Under the pieces are notes generated by a model. It saw nothing but the letters and a program-made list of their open reading frames with translations, was not told the origin of the DNA and made no database searches. The position numbers and the translations under genes are program-made. From positions 233,804-297,803 of the forward strand of contig DATJSU010000037.1 of NCBI GenBank assembly GCA_035503915.1: a stretch of 64,000 bases of DNA. Reading direction: 5' to 3'. Positions 56,468 through 64,000 of the stretch are shown piece after piece. This DNA is from DATJMJ01 sp035503915 (GTDB lineage Bacteria > Actinomycetota > Acidimicrobiia > Acidimicrobiales > Palsa-688). Position 1 is the stretch's first letter, and every line of letters starts with the position of its first letter.

Positions 56468-57394
56468 GTGGGTGCGCGACCGAGAGCCGGGCAACGTTTA
56501 AGGTATGCGACTGTGGCCAGCACCGCCTCAGACGCAGTCCCTCGAGAGCCGCCTAGGGGGGGACCGGCGCCACCCGCTGCCCCGGCGCGCGAGGGAGTGT
56601 TCCTGTCAGACAACCTGAGCGTCCTGCGGACGCTGCCAGATGCGTGCGTCGACTTGGTCTACATCGACCCGCCCTTCGGCACCGGCCAGCTGAGGAGGCT
56701 CGATTCGATCCGGACCGGTTCGGGTGGCCGGTCCAGGAGGGGTTTTGCCGGGCGGGAGTACGCCTTCGAGGTCGTATCTTCGTATGGCTACGCCGACACG
56801 ATGGCACTCGAGGAGTACCTCGGCTTCTTGTACGACCGGCTTGCTCAGGTCCACCGTGTTCTCCGCCCGACGGGCTCGCTCTACCTTCACCTGGACTTTC
56901 ATGTGGTGCATTACGCCCGGCTACTGCTGGACGAGATCTTCGGCCCGGAGCGGTTCCTCAACGAGATCATCTGGGCCTATGACTACGGGGGCAGGGCCCG
57001 CGACCGCTGGCCGCGTAAGCACGACAACATCTTGTGGTACGCGAAGTCGGGGACTTGGACCTTCAACCGGGGCTCGGTCGACCGCATCCCGTACATGGCG
57101 CCAGGCCTGGTAGGCAAAGACAAGGCCGCCATTGGGAAGCTCCCGACTGACACGTGGTGGCTCACCATCGTGCCCACGAGCGGCTCTGAACGCACTGGCT
57201 ACCCGACCCAGAAACCTTTGAAGCTGCTCGAGCGCGTTGTCGGGGCTTCGAGCAACCCCGGGGACCTCGTAGCAGACTTTTTCTGCGGCAGCGGCACCAC
57301 AGGTGTAGCGGCACAGCGCCTTGGGCGGCGCTACTTGCTGGTCGATGCCAACCCGGAAGCCGTAAGGATCGCTAGGGAGCGATTGGGGTTGTGA
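56468..57394 (+). CDS. Solitary DNA (adenine-N6 or cytosine-N4) methyltransferase
   Basis: Up to 308 residues; a GTG at 56513 is an alternative start that omits an Arg-rich lead. Motif IV is DPPFGTG near residue 75, then HLDFHVVHYARLLLDEIFG, and motif I FFCGSGTTGVAAQRLGRRYL near the end. This permuted order is of the beta class. KPLKLLERVVGASSNPGDL is the usual turn before motif I. No restriction endonuclease or specificity gene is adjacent, so it may be an orphan epigenetic methylase. Recognition site unknown. Its last 64 bp overlap metF. Confidence 0.86.
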   Translation: MGARPRAGQRLRYATVASTASDAVPREPPRGGPAPPAAPAREGVFLSDNLSVLRTLPDACVDLVYIDPPFGTGQLRRLDSIRTGSGGRSRRGFAGREYAFEVVSSYGYADTMALEEYLGFLYDRLAQVHRVLRPTGSLYLHLDFHVVHYARLLLDEIFGPERFLNEIIWAYDYGGRARDRWPRKHDNILWYAKSGTWTFNRGSVDRIPYMAPGLVGKDKAAIGKLPTDTWWLTIVPTSGSERTGYPTQKPLKLLERVVGASSNPGDLVADFFCGSGTTGVAAQRLGRRYLLVDANPEAVRIARERLGL

Positions 57395-58245
57395 AGACCG
57401 AGGTCGGCGTGGATCCGGCGAGTCGCTTCTGAGCGGTTGAGCGTATAGAAGTGCAGGCCAGGGGCACCTTTCTCGAGAAGCTGGGCGCACAGTTCGGTTG
57501 CCGCCTCGACGCCAGCCTTTGCAACTTGCTCTCGCCCGCCCCGCGCGTTGGCGGCTTCGAGCCGCTCGACGAGCCAGGCGGGGACTGAGCTCCCAAGCGC
57601 CCCCAGGCGTGGGACCGACTCCAGGCTCAGCACCGGCCAGATCCCTGGGAGGACAGGCTTGGTAACCCCGAGCGCGTCCAGCTCGTCCACCAGGCGGAGG
57701 TAGTCAGAGGCTTCGAAGAAGAACTGCGTCACGGCGAAGTCCGCCCGGCGGAGCTTCCTGGCGAGGAACCGCCTATCTGCCCCGATGCTCCGCGACCTCG
57801 GGTGCCCCGCTGGGTGGGCGGCCACGCCGACGCAGAACCCGCCGATCGCCCTGGCAAGCTCGACGAGCTGAAGGGCGTGCTCGAGCTCTCCCTCGTCGCC
57901 CTCAGCTCCAGGCGGCGGGTCACCGGCAAGCGCCATGAGGTTCTCGATCCCTGACTTGCGGAAGTTGACGAGGATGTCCGCAAGCTCGAGGCGGGTATGC
58001 CCGGCACAGATCAAGTGGGCCATGGGTGTGAGGGTTGTCAGCCGCAGCATAGAGACGACCAGGTCGGTCGTCCTTTGCCGGGAGGAGCGGCCCCCCCGGT
58101 AGGTCACCGACACAAAGGACGGCAAGAGGGGCTGAAGCTCGAGCAAGGTCTGGACAAGGCGCGCTTGTTCGGTGTCGTTCTTGGGAGGGAAAAACTCGAA
58201 CGAGAACGTCCGGCCCTGCGCGAGCAGGTCAGACACCTTGACCAT
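57331..58245 (-). CDS. metF: 5,10-methylenetetrahydrofolate reductase
   Basis: 304 residues from the ATG at 58245. TIM-barrel MTHFR: FSFEFFPPKNDTEQARLVQT, FVSVTYRGGRSSRQRTTDLV, MAHLICAGHTRLELADILVN, ENLMALAGDPPPGA, AVTQFFFEASDYLRLVDELD, and LHFYTLNRSEATRRI. It makes 5-methyl-tetrahydrofolate for methionine synthesis. Last gene of purN-purH-folD-metF (44 bp after folD). Its 3' end overlaps the methyltransferase gene by 64 bp. Confidence 0.93.
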   Translation of the reverse strand: MVKVSDLLAQGRTFSFEFFPPKNDTEQARLVQTLLELQPLLPSFVSVTYRGGRSSRQRTTDLVVSMLRLTTLTPMAHLICAGHTRLELADILVNFRKSGIENLMALAGDPPPGAEGDEGELEHALQLVELARAIGGFCVGVAAHPAGHPRSRSIGADRRFLARKLRRADFAVTQFFFEASDYLRLVDELDALGVTKPVLPGIWPVLSLESVPRLGALGSSVPAWLVERLEAANARGGREQVAKAGVEAATELCAQLLEKGAPGLHFYTLNRSEATRRIHADLGLHNPNRSLAILTASGLASTSK

Positions 58246-58289
58246 ATAGCCAAGGATAGAGGGGCCACACGCCTGGAGGCCCGGCGGGC

Positions 58290-59156
58290 TCAGGCCCCGC
58301 CGAAAGAGGCCTCCGCTGCCGACACGGTATTGCGCAACAGCATCGCCACCGTGGTCACCCCGACCCCGCCGAGGCGAGGCGTCGCCCAGGCCGCGACCTC
58401 CGCGCACCGCTCGTCCACGTCTGAGAGGACTTTCTTGCCCTGCCAAGTGAGGCCCCCCCCAATTACGCACGAGCCCGGCGCGATGACTTCAGGTGTGATC
58501 ATGTTGGGCACTCCGGCGGCGCCCACGACGATGTCCGCGCGCCGGGTATGTCCCGCCCAATCTTTCACTCCCGTGTGCACCACCGTGACAGCTGCGTTGG
58601 CGCCCGGCTCTTTCAGCGAAAGCAGGAGAGCGAGCGGCCGCCCGAGCGTCGGCCCCCTCCCGACGACGACCACGGAGCGCCCCTCAACAGGTACCTGGTA
58701 GTACTTGAGCATGGCGAGGATGCCAACGGGTGTGCATGGCCGCGGGTGGCCCCTTTCGCCGAGGGCAAGGTACCCGAGGTTGGTCGGGTGGAGCCCGTCG
58801 ACGTCTTTGGAAGGGAGCACGCGGGTAAGCGCCTCCGCGTAGTCGAAGCCCGGCGGGACCGGGTTTTGCACCAGGAAGCCGTCCACTTCAGGGTCAGCGT
58901 TGAGACGGTCGACCGCCTCGAGGAGGTCTGCCTGCTTGGCTGAAGCTGGGACCCGGATGTCGACAGACCGTATGCCGTAGCGTTCGGAGGTCTCGTGTTT
59001 CCGGGCGATGTAGTGAACGCTCGCCGGGTCGTCCCCGACGAGCACGGTCCCAAGGCCAACTATTTTTCCCCTCGCGCGTAGCTCGGCGACGCGCTCGCCC
59101 ACCTCGGTCAGCGTTGCCTCGGCTACCGGGGCCCCGGACATCGTGATCGCGGCCAA
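58290..59156 (-). CDS. folD: Bifunctional methylenetetrahydrofolate dehydrogenase/cyclohydrolase
   Basis: 288 residues from a TTG chosen because GGAGGTGAG is 6 nt upstream; an ATG five codons later has no ribosome site at the right distance. Blocks: GLGTVLVGDDPASVHYIARK with Tyr/Lys catalytic positions, DGFLVQNPVPPGFDYAEALT, PSKDVDGLHPTNLG, CTPVGILAML, VVVGRGPTLGRPLALLLS (NADP) and GGVGVTTVAMLLRNTV. Interconverts one-carbon folates for PurN, PurH and MetF, the genes around it. Confidence 0.94.
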   Translation of the reverse strand: MAAITMSGAPVAEATLTEVGERVAELRARGKIVGLGTVLVGDDPASVHYIARKHETSERYGIRSVDIRVPASAKQADLLEAVDRLNADPEVDGFLVQNPVPPGFDYAEALTRVLPSKDVDGLHPTNLGYLALGERGHPRPCTPVGILAMLKYYQVPVEGRSVVVVGRGPTLGRPLALLLSLKEPGANAAVTVVHTGVKDWAGHTRRADIVVGAAGVPNMITPEVIAPGSCVIGGGLTWQGKKVLSDVDERCAEVAAWATPRLGGVGVTTVAMLLRNTVSAAEASFGGA

Positions 59157-59214
59157 AACTCACCTCCACAGCGTGGAAATTTCCAAGTACGCGACCGTCA
59201 GTGCGCCGGTCAGT

Positions 59215-60744
59215 TCAATGGCGGAACTGTCGCTCCCCGGTAAAGACCATAGCAATCCCGTGCTCCTCCGCTGCAGCGATGATCTTCGCGTCGCTGACCG
59301 AACCGCCGGGTTGCACCACACAGCGCACGCCTGCTGAGGCAACCGTGTCCAAGCCATCCCGGAAGGGGAAAAAGGCGTCGCTCGCTGCGGCCCCGCCCCT
59401 CGCCCGCCCAGCCGCCCGTGCAACAGCAAGCTCGCCAGGTGAGACACGGTTTTGCTGGCCTGCCCCGATCCCAACCGCCATGCCGTTGCCCACGAGGACG
59501 ATGGCATTGGACTTGACTGCGGCGCAGACACGCCATGCGAGCTGGAGGCCGCTCCAATCCTCTTCGGTTGGTTTTTGCGAGGTGACGACTTCCCATTGCT
59601 GAGGGCCTCTCGCCAAGCGGTAGGGGCTCTGCACCAGCCAACCACCGCTCACTTGGCGTACGTGCCAGCGCTGGGGGCCCGGGGCGGGGGCAGAAAGCGC
59701 TCGCATGTTCTTCCGCTTGGCCGCAAAAAGCGATAGCGCACGTTCTGAGTACGAAGGAGCGATCACTACGTCGGCTTGTGTGTTCGACAACATAACCTCG
59801 GCCATTTCCTCGTTCACCGCTCCCGAAAGCGCGACTATTCCTCCGAAGGCGGACATCGGGTCGCAGTCGAAAGCCTTTTGGTACGCCTCGAGCAGCGTGG
59901 GCGCGACTGCTACCCCGCAAGGGTTGGCGTGCTTGACGATGACGGCCGCCGCCGGCCCAAGGTCCTCCAGGTCGTGCAACAGCGTCCATGCCGCTTCGGC
60001 ATCGTAGAGGTTGAGGTACGACAGCTCCTTGCCGCCGTGCTGGAGAGCGCTGTCCCACCAGCTAGTCGTGCCGATGTTGCGGTAGCGGGCGCCAATTTGG
60101 TGGGGGTTTTCGCCATAGCGCAGTGGCTGCGCGAGCTCGAGCGCCAGGTGGATGGTAGGCGGGAGCTGCTTTTGGTCGGCCTCCCCGCCGGGATTGAGTT
60201 GCCCGTCGAGCCAACCGACGATAGCGGCGTCGTAAGCCGCCGTGTGGGCGAAGGCTTTCCTGGCAAGGCGCAAGCGCAACTCCGGGCCCACCTTGCCGGC
60301 GCCGTCGATGCTTCGCGCGACTTCCCCATAGTCGGCGGGGTCAACGACAACGGCTACCCGTGACCAGTTCTTGGCGGCGGCGCGAAGCAACGTTACGCCC
60401 CCGATGTCGATCATTTCGACGGAGGGTTGGGACCCGAACGGGTAAAGGTTGCACACGACAACCCCGATGAGGTCGATGTCTTGTTTCGCGAGGTCGGCAA
60501 CGTGCTCAGGGTTGTCGAGGTCGGCCAGGATCCCGGCATGGAGCCGGGGGTGCAGGGTCTTGACGCGCCCCCCAAGCAGTTCGGGGGAGCCTGTCAGTGC
60601 TTCGACGGTGCTATGGCGAAGCCCCGCCTCCTCCAGAGCGGCCGCGGTCTTGCCACTGGCCACCAGTTCGTACCCAGCCTCGACGAGCGCACCTGCGAGA
60701 TCCTCCAGGCCGCTCTTGTCGTATACAGAAAGCAGAGCCTTCAT
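59215..60744 (-). CDS. purH: Bifunctional AICAR formyltransferase/IMP cyclohydrolase
   Basis: 509 residues, complete length. N-domain (IMP cyclohydrolase): MKALLSVYDKSGLEDLAGAL, VKTLHPRLHAGILADLDNPE, VCNLYPF. C-domain (AICAR transformylase): LRYGENPHQIGARYR, ELSYLNLYDAEAAW, VIVKHANPCGVAVA with catalytic Lys-His, DCDPMSAFGGIVALS, and VQPGGSVSDAKIIAAAEEHG. The last two steps of IMP synthesis. The ATG overlaps the purN stop by 4 bp. Confidence 0.96.
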   Translation of the reverse strand: MKALLSVYDKSGLEDLAGALVEAGYELVASGKTAAALEEAGLRHSTVEALTGSPELLGGRVKTLHPRLHAGILADLDNPEHVADLAKQDIDLIGVVVCNLYPFGSQPSVEMIDIGGVTLLRAAAKNWSRVAVVVDPADYGEVARSIDGAGKVGPELRLRLARKAFAHTAAYDAAIVGWLDGQLNPGGEADQKQLPPTIHLALELAQPLRYGENPHQIGARYRNIGTTSWWDSALQHGGKELSYLNLYDAEAAWTLLHDLEDLGPAAAVIVKHANPCGVAVAPTLLEAYQKAFDCDPMSAFGGIVALSGAVNEEMAEVMLSNTQADVVIAPSYSERALSLFAAKRKNMRALSAPAPGPQRWHVRQVSGGWLVQSPYRLARGPQQWEVVTSQKPTEEDWSGLQLAWRVCAAVKSNAIVLVGNGMAVGIGAGQQNRVSPGELAVARAAGRARGGAAASDAFFPFRDGLDTVASAGVRCVVQPGGSVSDAKIIAAAEEHGIAMVFTGERQFRH

Positions 60745-61400
60745 CCGAGGCCCTCCTTTTCTCTTTGTAATTGCGCCATGAAACGGCGGATGGTCTGTGG
60801 GTAAAGCCGGCGTTCGACAGCCTTGATCCTTAGGTGAAGCGAGCCTTCGGTGTCCCCTGGGAGCACGGGAACTTCTTGTTGGGCGAGGATGGGACCGTCG
60901 TCGACCTCTTCGGTGGCGATGTGAACCGTAGTCCCTGTTACTGAGACACCCGCTGCGAGGGCGTCGCGGACGGCGTGCCAGCCCTTGAAGTTCGGCAGCA
61001 GGGCCGGGTGCGTATTGAGCACTCTGCCGGGGAAGGAAGTGAAGATTTCCCCGCTGAGCACGGTGCCAAAGCCGGCCATTGCGATCACGTCGGCCCGATG
61101 GTCCTCGAGTGCCGCGACGAGCCGCAAGGTGTAAGCCCGCCTATCGAAGTTGCTGGCGAAGCTCTCGCGCAGAAGGAGCTCCGTGGGGATGCGGGCGCTG
61201 GACGCGACCTCCTGCGCCCGGCAGGGGCGGTCTACGACCACGACGCAGACGTCGAGGCCGGAGCTGAGGATTGCCTCTAGGATCGTCCCAGCACCGGAAG
61301 CGAGCACCGCGAGGCGCACCTTGGGGCGTGCCTGGGCTCCTTGCTCATCGGCGCGACCTCCGGCTCGCAGCGGGGGCTCGCCCAGGTTCGCCACGGTCAC
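60741..61400 (-). CDS. purN: Phosphoribosylglycinamide formyltransferase
   Basis: Up to 219 residues from a GTG; the conserved fold begins near residue 28 (VRLAVLASGAGTILEAILSS). GART blocks: IAMAGFGTVLSGEIFTSFPG, VLNTHPALLPNFKGWHAVRD with the catalytic Asn/His, VTGTTVHIATEEVDDGPIL with the Asp, and QQEVPVLPGDTEGSLHLRIK. Transfers a formyl group from 10-formyl-THF to GAR. First gene of the minus-strand operon; the 82-bp gap upstream is shared with uxaC. Confidence 0.93.
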   Translation of the reverse strand: MTVANLGEPPLRAGGRADEQGAQARPKVRLAVLASGAGTILEAILSSGLDVCVVVVDRPCRAQEVASSARIPTELLLRESFASNFDRRAYTLRLVAALEDHRADVIAMAGFGTVLSGEIFTSFPGRVLNTHPALLPNFKGWHAVRDALAAGVSVTGTTVHIATEEVDDGPILAQQEVPVLPGDTEGSLHLRIKAVERRLYPQTIRRFMAQLQREKEGLG

Positions 61401-61482
61401 GAAGATAGTCTCATCATCGTCGAGCTGAGCGGCCGCGGTCTCGTCGTCGCAGGAGTCGCAATTTAACCGTGCACCCAGTACG

Positions 61483-63057
61483 GTGCGCAGGGTGACGCCA
61501 CCCCAGGTCCCAGGCTCACCCGCCCCGTTGCCGGGCCTCCTTACCGCGCTGCCCGCGAGCTCGGCGACCGATGAGCCACAGGGCAGGGTGCCACACCCCC
61601 TCAGGCTCTTTCCTCCTGAGCCCGGGCTGCGCGAGGTGGCGTTCGACCTTTACCGCCATGTTTCCCAACTGCCGCTCATCTCCCCCCACGGCCACGTCGA
61701 CGCGCAGGTGCTGGCCAAAGACGAGCCCTACCCGGACCCAATAGCGCTCCTTGTCCGTCCCGACCACTACGTGCTCCGGCTCTTGCACGCCCAAGGTATT
61801 GACATGACAGAGCTCGGCTTGTTGGACAAGCGCACCGCTGCCACCGGGCCAGCTGCCACCCGGCCAGTTGCGTCCGGCTCGGCGGTTCCCGGCTCAGCTG
61901 CCCGGGTGGCCGAGCCGCGCGAGGTATGGCGCGTCCTGTGCCGGTACTGGTCGGTGTTCCGCGGCACGGTCATGCGGTTGTGGCTAGAGGATGAGCTTGC
62001 CAGTTTGTTCGGCATCGACTACCCGCTGAGCGAGGGGCGCGCCGACGAGAGCTATGACCAGATCAGCGCGCAGTTGACGACACCTGAGATGCGCCCTCGC
62101 GAGCTTTATCGTCGCTTCGGGCTCGAGGTGCTGGCCACGACGGACTCGCCTCTCGACGACCTCTCTGCCCACCGGGCCCTGCGGGACGACCCAACGTGGC
62201 AGGGCACCGTGGTCCCGACTTTCCGCCCGGACGCGCTCATCGACCCCGCCCGCACCAGTTCCTGGGCGCAACTGCTCGATCGCCTTGCTCAAATTTCCGG
62301 CAGCGACACTGGCACCTATCGGGGGTACATCAGCGCGCTGGAGGCCCGCCGCGCGGCTTTCAAGGAGCTCGGTGCTACCGCAACAGACCATGGCAACGAC
62401 ACTGTTGACGCGTTCGAGCTCAGCGAGTGGGAAGCGGCTCGGCTGTACGACCGTTTGCGGCTCGGGCCCTACGATGCCGGAGACCAAGGCGCCTTCCGGG
62501 CGCACATGCTCATGGAGATGGCGCGGATGTCGGCAGACGACGGGCTGGTCATGCAGCTTCACCCGGGTGTCTGGCGGGACCACGACACGGCCGCTTTTAC
62601 TCGCTTTGGTCACGACACCGGGGCCGATTTCCCAGTAGCCACGAACTATACAGCCGCCCTCGTACGGCTGCTTGGGCGCTTCGGCTCCCACCCCACGTTC
62701 CGAGCCGTTGCTTTTACAGTTGATGAAACGACCTTTTCCCGAGAGCTCGCCCCGATGGCGAGCTACTACCCAGGGCTCTGGCTCGGCGCACCCTGGTGGT
62801 TCCTGGACGCACCGGACACGATGAACCGGTTCTGGGCGGCGATAACCGAGACGGCTGGTTTTTCCAAATCAGCCGGTTTTGTCGACGACACGCGGGCGTA
62901 CTGTTCCATCCCGGCGCGCCACGACCTGGCTCGCCGTGCGCACTGCAGCTTCCTGGCCCGCCTCGTTGGAGAGCACCGGCTCAACCACGAAGACGCTCTC
63001 GCTTTGGCTGGGGACTTCGCGTACCGGCTCCCAAAGCTCGCTTTCAGGCTGGCGTAA
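61483..63057 (+). CDS. uxaC: Glucuronate isomerase
   Basis: 524 residues from a GTG; longer than the usual ~470 because of an N-terminal lead and an Ala/Pro/Gly insertion after LGLLDKRTAATGPAA. Amidohydrolase-like metal site LPLISPHGHVDAQVLAKDEP; then YWSVFRGTVMRLWLEDELAS, VLATTDSPLDDL, VVPTFRPDALIDP, GLVMQLHPGVWRDHD, LAPMASYYPGLWLGAPWWFL and FVDDTRAYCSIPARHD. It isomerises glucuronate or galacturonate to the ketoacid. No other uronate genes are here. Confidence 0.93.
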   Translation: MRRVTPPQVPGSPAPLPGLLTALPASSATDEPQGRVPHPLRLFPPEPGLREVAFDLYRHVSQLPLISPHGHVDAQVLAKDEPYPDPIALLVRPDHYVLRLLHAQGIDMTELGLLDKRTAATGPAATRPVASGSAVPGSAARVAEPREVWRVLCRYWSVFRGTVMRLWLEDELASLFGIDYPLSEGRADESYDQISAQLTTPEMRPRELYRRFGLEVLATTDSPLDDLSAHRALRDDPTWQGTVVPTFRPDALIDPARTSSWAQLLDRLAQISGSDTGTYRGYISALEARRAAFKELGATATDHGNDTVDAFELSEWEAARLYDRLRLGPYDAGDQGAFRAHMLMEMARMSADDGLVMQLHPGVWRDHDTAAFTRFGHDTGADFPVATNYTAALVRLLGRFGSHPTFRAVAFTVDETTFSRELAPMASYYPGLWLGAPWWFLDAPDTMNRFWAAITETAGFSKSAGFVDDTRAYCSIPARHDLARRAHCSFLARLVGEHRLNHEDALALAGDFAYRLPKLAFRLA

Positions 63058-63103
63058 GCATAAGGCGGTCGCTGGTGCCACCACAGGCAACCCAACTTAC
63101 GCC

Positions 63104-63730
63104 GTGAACGTCGATCACCTCATTTCGACCTACGGCTACTCAGCGGTCTTTGTCCTGGTCGTGATAGAGAGCCTCGGGGTGCCCCTGCCCGGTGAGACGG
63201 CCGTGATAAGCGCCGGTATTTATGCCGGCCAGACCCACAAGCTCTCTGTGTGGGTCATCTGGGTGGTCGCCTCGGCGGCGGCGGTTACCGGTGGCAGCAT
63301 CGGTTTTGTCATCGGGGACAAAGGAGGTTACCGGCTTGTCCGTCGGTATGGCCCGAAAGTCCACTTCGACGCGGCCAAGCTCAAGGTGGGGATGTACGTG
63401 TTCGACCGGCACGGCTCGCTGGTCGTTTTCCTAGGGCGCTTCGTCTCCTTGCTGCGCACCTATGCTGCCTTTCTCGCGGGGACAAACAAAATGCCGTGGC
63501 GGCGCTTCCTTGTCGCCAACGCTGCCGGCGGGGTCATATGGGCAGCTATCTACGCGTTTGCGTCTTACGAGGCGGGCAAATCTCTCCGAAATGTCTCGGG
63601 GACGGTCAACTACGTCCTCATCGCGGCAGCGGCTGTCGCGCTGGTGATCGCGTTCTTCGTGGTCCGGCGCAAGACCAAGCAGTTGGAGGCGGTCGCCGAG
63701 GCAGCTTACCCTGGGCCGTTGCCGGACTGA
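63104..63730 (+). CDS. DedA-family membrane protein
   Basis: 208 residues from a GTG at 63104. DedA features: ISTYGYSAVFVLVVIESLGV, PLPGETAVISAGIYAG with the re-entrant motif, VASAAAVTGGSIGFVIGDKG with the conserved Gly, LGRFVSLLRTYAAFLAGTNK with the conserved Arg and MPWRRFLVANAAGGVIWAA. About five hydrophobic segments. Family members move undecaprenyl phosphate or other lipids across the membrane. It is 47 bp after uxaC. Confidence 0.9.
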   Translation: MNVDHLISTYGYSAVFVLVVIESLGVPLPGETAVISAGIYAGQTHKLSVWVIWVVASAAAVTGGSIGFVIGDKGGYRLVRRYGPKVHFDAAKLKVGMYVFDRHGSLVVFLGRFVSLLRTYAAFLAGTNKMPWRRFLVANAAGGVIWAAIYAFASYEAGKSLRNVSGTVNYVLIAAAAVALVIAFFVVRRKTKQLEAVAEAAYPGPLPD

Positions 63731-63826
63731 TGACTAATGCCACGAGGGTTGAGCCTCGGAGTGGGCCCAGAAAAAAGTTCCAGGGACCGTGCTGCTCGAC
63801 CTGGGTTTGTCCCGCCCTGGACAGAG

Positions 63827-63899
63827 AGCCCGAGAAGGGAATCGAACCCTTGACCTACGCATTACGAGTGCGTCGCTCTGCCGTCTGAGCTACCCGGGC
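63827..63899 (-). tRNA. tRNA-Thr, anticodon CGU
   Basis: On the minus strand: acceptor GCCCGGG/CUCGGGC (one G-U), D stem GCUC/GAGC, anticodon stem ACGCA/UGCGU with loop CUCGUAA (CGU, Thr), T stem AAGGG/CCCUU with UUCGAUU loop; discriminator U, no CCA. 73 nt, all stems pair. It lies 97 bp past dedA. The 96 bp before it (63731-63826) and the last 100 bp of the window hold no assignable gene. Confidence 0.96.
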
Positions 63900-64000
63900 G
63901 GGACCATCTGAGCTGCTACTTTATCGCGTGAGCCTTGAGGGCAGGGAGCCCGTGACCACTCGCTGGAAGCGCGAGCCCGCCGCCCAAGTTCGCTCGGGGC

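Noticed and set aside
63928..64000. Possible start of another gene (GTG at 63928, open to the window edge)
   Set aside because: Only 24 codons are visible and the text (VSLEGREPVTTRWKREP) has no recognisable family; cannot be supported.

Overview
The window is chromosomal DNA from a high-G+C actinomycete. Two WhiB proteins, a DUF3263/LytR_C pair, GpgS, OtsB, a UPF0182 protein beside a PDZ-Lon protease and a Zincin_2 protein, a SenX3/RegX3-type pair and a class E sortase all point to Actinomycetota. The mixture (S/T-rich secreted proteins, an HPSE-type HtrA, a SAM-I riboswitch on thrC) makes an acidimicrobial lineage most likely, but that placement is inference. Genes are dense and mostly ancestral-looking. 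I see no insertion sequence, prophage, integrase or CRISPR array.

Layout. 1-7.6 kb (minus): a partial GT39 glycosyltransferase, an ABC exporter flanked by two secreted alpha/beta hydrolases, and an SPFH/ribbon-helix-helix pair. 7.8-12.1 kb: tRNA-Thr(UGU), DUF3263 and LytR_C genes, otsB, a WYL regulator and gpgS. 12.2-17.9 kb: a SAM-I riboswitch, thrC with a sulfur-carrier gene, CIRCE-controlled groEL, and the coupled operon chdC-larE-NIL. 17.9-33 kb: envelope genes, including an S/T-rich wall protein, UPF0182, a DivIVA fusion, a PDZ-Lon protease, mreB, moaE, an HtrA-like protein with no catalytic triad, a tail-anchored epimerase and a Zincin_2 protein without HExxH. 33-46.7 kb: an MFS transporter with a structured leader, a two-component system with a phosphatase, sortase E, NUDIX, ppk, leuA with a leader-peptide attenuator, two whiB genes, tatA and a formiminotransferase-like gene. 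46.9-64 kb: a vWA/MoxR pair, a GH2 glycosidase, icd-mdh, a lone DNA methyltransferase, the one-carbon/purine operon purN-purH-folD-metF, uxaC, dedA and tRNA-Thr(CGU).

How the genes connect. One strand is sulfur and one-carbon metabolism: SAM riboswitch-thrC-sulfur carrier, larE-NIL, moaE, folD-metF. A second is cell-envelope biology: sortase E and a candidate substrate, VirR-like LytR_C, MreB, DivIVA, PDZ-Lon, UPF0182, TatA and two WhiB regulators. A third is central metabolism (icd, mdh, leuA, ppk, otsB, gpgS).

The most interesting signals are: the SAM riboswitch over a threonine synthase paired with a GG-ending sulfur carrier; a DivIVA protein with a phage Mu F-like cysteine/histidine domain at its C-terminus; two neighbouring protease-fold proteins that have lost their catalytic residues; a three-way-junction RNA candidate upstream of the MFS gene; the coupled chdC-larE-NIL operon; and a leuA attenuator whose 13-residue leader peptide may be read from a leaderless transcript.
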